Source of the DNA: Saprospiraceae bacterium | GTDB taxonomy: Bacteria > Bacteroidota > Bacteroidia > Chitinophagales > Saprospiraceae | Assembly (NCBI GenBank): GCA_016710265.1 | Contig: JADJJL010000007.1 | Coordinates: forward strand, 1-64,000 | Reading direction: 5' to 3' | DNA length: 64,000 nt | Shown here: positions 62,492 to 64,000 of the stretch, piece after piece | Position numbering within the stretch: position 1 is the stretch's first letter | How the letters are laid out: every line of letters starts with the position of its first letter | Program-made: the position numbers and the translations under genes | Notes under the pieces: generated by a model | The model's input: the letters and a program-made list of their open reading frames with translations, nothing else | Database searches by the model: none | Told to the model about the DNA's origin: nothing

Positions 62492-64000
62492 TTATTTCAT
62501 CATCAATTTAATGATGTTTGTATTTCCATCATGCTTGTACAATTTGCACAAATACATTCCTTGTGGCAAATGTAAATTTTCAACAGATTCAAAACTTTTT
62601 CGAACAATCATTTGACCATTCAATGTCAAAATTTCAGTCATTGTATAATCGTGAATGGCTCCTTTAAAAATAATCTGACCCTCCGTAGGATTTGGATATA
62701 TAAAAACAGAATTTTTTAAATTTTCAAAATCATCCGCAGCACTTAAAAAATTGATATCCGCTTTATATCTGGGCATAATTTGATAATCTCCATCATAAGG
62801 CAAACTATTGTCAAACTGATATCCCAATCCTGTTACTGTAATTCTGTTGCTGATAGGGAGTGTACTTGCTAAATCAGTATTGTCATCAATTCGCATGATA
62901 AACTCTTTGACTCCATCTGACAATCGAATATTGGCACTGAGGCCATTACCGACCCATTCACTTGGATTTACAATGGTCATACCTACCATTTTGACCAGTT
63001 CAGATTCAGTACTTTCATCCAGATCTGTAACAGTTCTTGGTACTTCAAGTGGATTCAAAGTGCTTAAACGCCATAAAGTATCGGGAACTATTTCTGCAAG
63101 TCCACGAAACTGATCTATTCTTCCCTGAACCACAATTTCGTCACCTTCTTTAACCTGATAACCAAAATTACGAGTGTTGTCAAATACTGCAATTCCGCCA
63201 GTTTCATCGATGATTGTAAATTGCAAACCCGTGGTACCGTTGATATCAATACCGTGCACCACTCCAATTAACTCTACTTTGGAATTGAGAGAATCGAGCA
63301 CTCCATTGCTGTTTATTTTTTTAACATCCTCTATTTTATGTCTTGTATAAATTTGATTGCCTGGAATATATGGAAAAATATCCGCGGTATATCTCGGCCA
63401 AATTTGATATCCTTCTGTGTGTGGGTCAGTAGGATCATTTTGTTGCCCGATTCCTGTTAAATCAAATGTTCCTCCTGGGGCATCTTTTGAAACCAACTCA
63501 TTGTCATTGTCTATTCTAACATCAAATGTGTTAATCCCGTTTGTCACCCTAACAGTAAATCCAATTGGATTTTTAGACCATTGAACTGGATTTACCAAAC
63601 TCACATTTTGAATTTTGACAAGGTTTGATTCTGAAGCTTCATTAAGAATTGAAACATTTCGAGGCGTAATTAATACATTGTTTTGACTTAATAGCAATAT
63701 AGTATCTACCGTAATTTGAGCCAAACCATTAAATTGGGTGATAACTCCTCTAACTGAAAGACGGTCGCCTTCTTTCACAGTATAGCCAAAATTCATGGTA
63801 CTAGAAAAAACAGCTATTCCATCTCCCTGGTCATCAATAATGGTAAATTGTAAACCAGCTGGCCTAAAATTAACCCCATATGCCAATCCATCTAATTGGC
63901 ATTTAACCCCTAATGAGTCCAGCGTACCATTCACTTTATTGGTTTTAATTTTAGCAATTGGATAAAAAGGATATTCTGTATCCCCAACTTTCACAAGAAT
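62492..64000 (-). CDS. T9SS-sorted protein with tandem OB-like repeats, N-terminus beyond the window
   Basis: At least 500 aa, open to the right edge. At least two copies of a roughly 200-residue repeat are present, each with a 'GLQFTIID..GGIAVF..T.NFGY.VKEGD' strand block (AGLQFTIIDDQGDGIAVF and TGLQFTIIDETGGIAVFDNT). Each continues with an 'FnGLAqI..DTi..LS' block and a 'GYQIWPRYTADIFPY'-type end. These resemble the OB-fold modules found beside extracellular nucleases or DUF5689-type proteins. It ends with a T9SS sorting domain (SVFIYPNPTEGQIIFKGAIH ending TNIIKLMMK). No catalytic domain is in the visible part; one could lie upstream. Confidence 0.82.
   Translation of the reverse strand: MLVKVGDTEYPFYPIAKIKTNKVNGTLDSLGVKCQLDGLAYGVNFRPAGLQFTIIDDQGDGIAVFSSTMNFGYTVKEGDRLSVRGVITQFNGLAQITVDTILLLSQNNVLITPRNVSILNEASESNLVKIQNVSLVNPVQWSKNPIGFTVRVTNGINTFDVRIDNDNELVSKDAPGGTFDLTGIGQQNDPTDPHTEGYQIWPRYTADIFPYIPGNQIYTRHKIEDVKKINSNGVLDSLNSKVELIGVVHGIDINGTTGLQFTIIDETGGIAVFDNTRNFGYQVKEGDEIVVQGRIDQFRGLAEIVPDTLWRLSTLNPLEVPRTVTDLDESTESELVKMVGMTIVNPSEWVGNGLSANIRLSDGVKEFIMRIDDNTDLASTLPISNRITVTGLGYQFDNSLPYDGDYQIMPRYKADINFLSAADDFENLKNSVFIYPNPTEGQIIFKGAIHDYTMTEILTLNGQMIVRKSFESVENLHLPQGMYLCKLYKHDGNTNIIKLMMK

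Overview
The window looks like a chromosomal contig from an uncultured or draft-level member of the Bacteroidota, probably near the Saprospiria. The evidence is low GC, several proteins ending in type IX secretion (T9SS) sorting domains, Bacteroidota-type -7 promoter boxes (TAnnTTTG), and typical gene sets (DUF1800/DUF1501 pair, three-subunit pntA/pntAB/pntB, rpsO-pnp, etfB-etfA). The placement is inferred from family knowledge; no search was run.

Layout. 1-9.2 kb: a beta-helix protein fragment, small lipoprotein and membrane genes, ruvB, a GNAT acetyltransferase, an SDR, a TlpA-like protein, a coiled-coil protein, a CBS-pair protein and hutU. Almost all are broken by several frameshifts each, which looks like poor consensus at a contig end rather than gene decay. 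9.2-33.8 kb: ordinary chromosome with a GH2 beta-mannosidase, a secreted cluster (M4 protease with beta-propeller, DUF1800, DUF1501, a large T9SS protein), an Smr protein, proton-translocating transhydrogenase, a TerC/Alx protein, CorA, fhs, a TolB-like lipoprotein and a membrane glycosyltransferase. A few of these carry one frameshift, mostly in a homopolymer.

34.1-51.2 kb is an accessory island that begins beside a tRNA-Arg(CCU) gene. First comes a type I restriction-modification operon (hsdM-hsdS-orf-hsdR). Its hsdM is split by a 1494-bp IS3-family element directly before the NPPF catalytic motif, with a 3-bp target duplication, and its hsdS leaves frame at a 12-nt homopolymer. Next is a very AT-rich stretch of unrecognised genes, all on the minus strand, separated by long non-coding repeats and a hairpin element. 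One two-gene unit is bracketed by perfect 10-bp inverted repeats. The island ends in a compact three-gene operon: a small membrane protein, a ComEC-like metallo-beta-lactamase (MBL) protein and a P-loop ATPase. This is the best candidate for an undescribed, possibly defensive, system.

51.3-64 kb is core chromosome again: rpsO, pnp, purC, etfBA, a bifunctional nuclease, threonine aldolase, a 3-oxoacid CoA-transferase pair, a patatin and a T9SS protein running off the end. A FISUMP-domain lipoprotein here is flanked by a direct repeat that contains a remnant of the neighbouring TPR gene.
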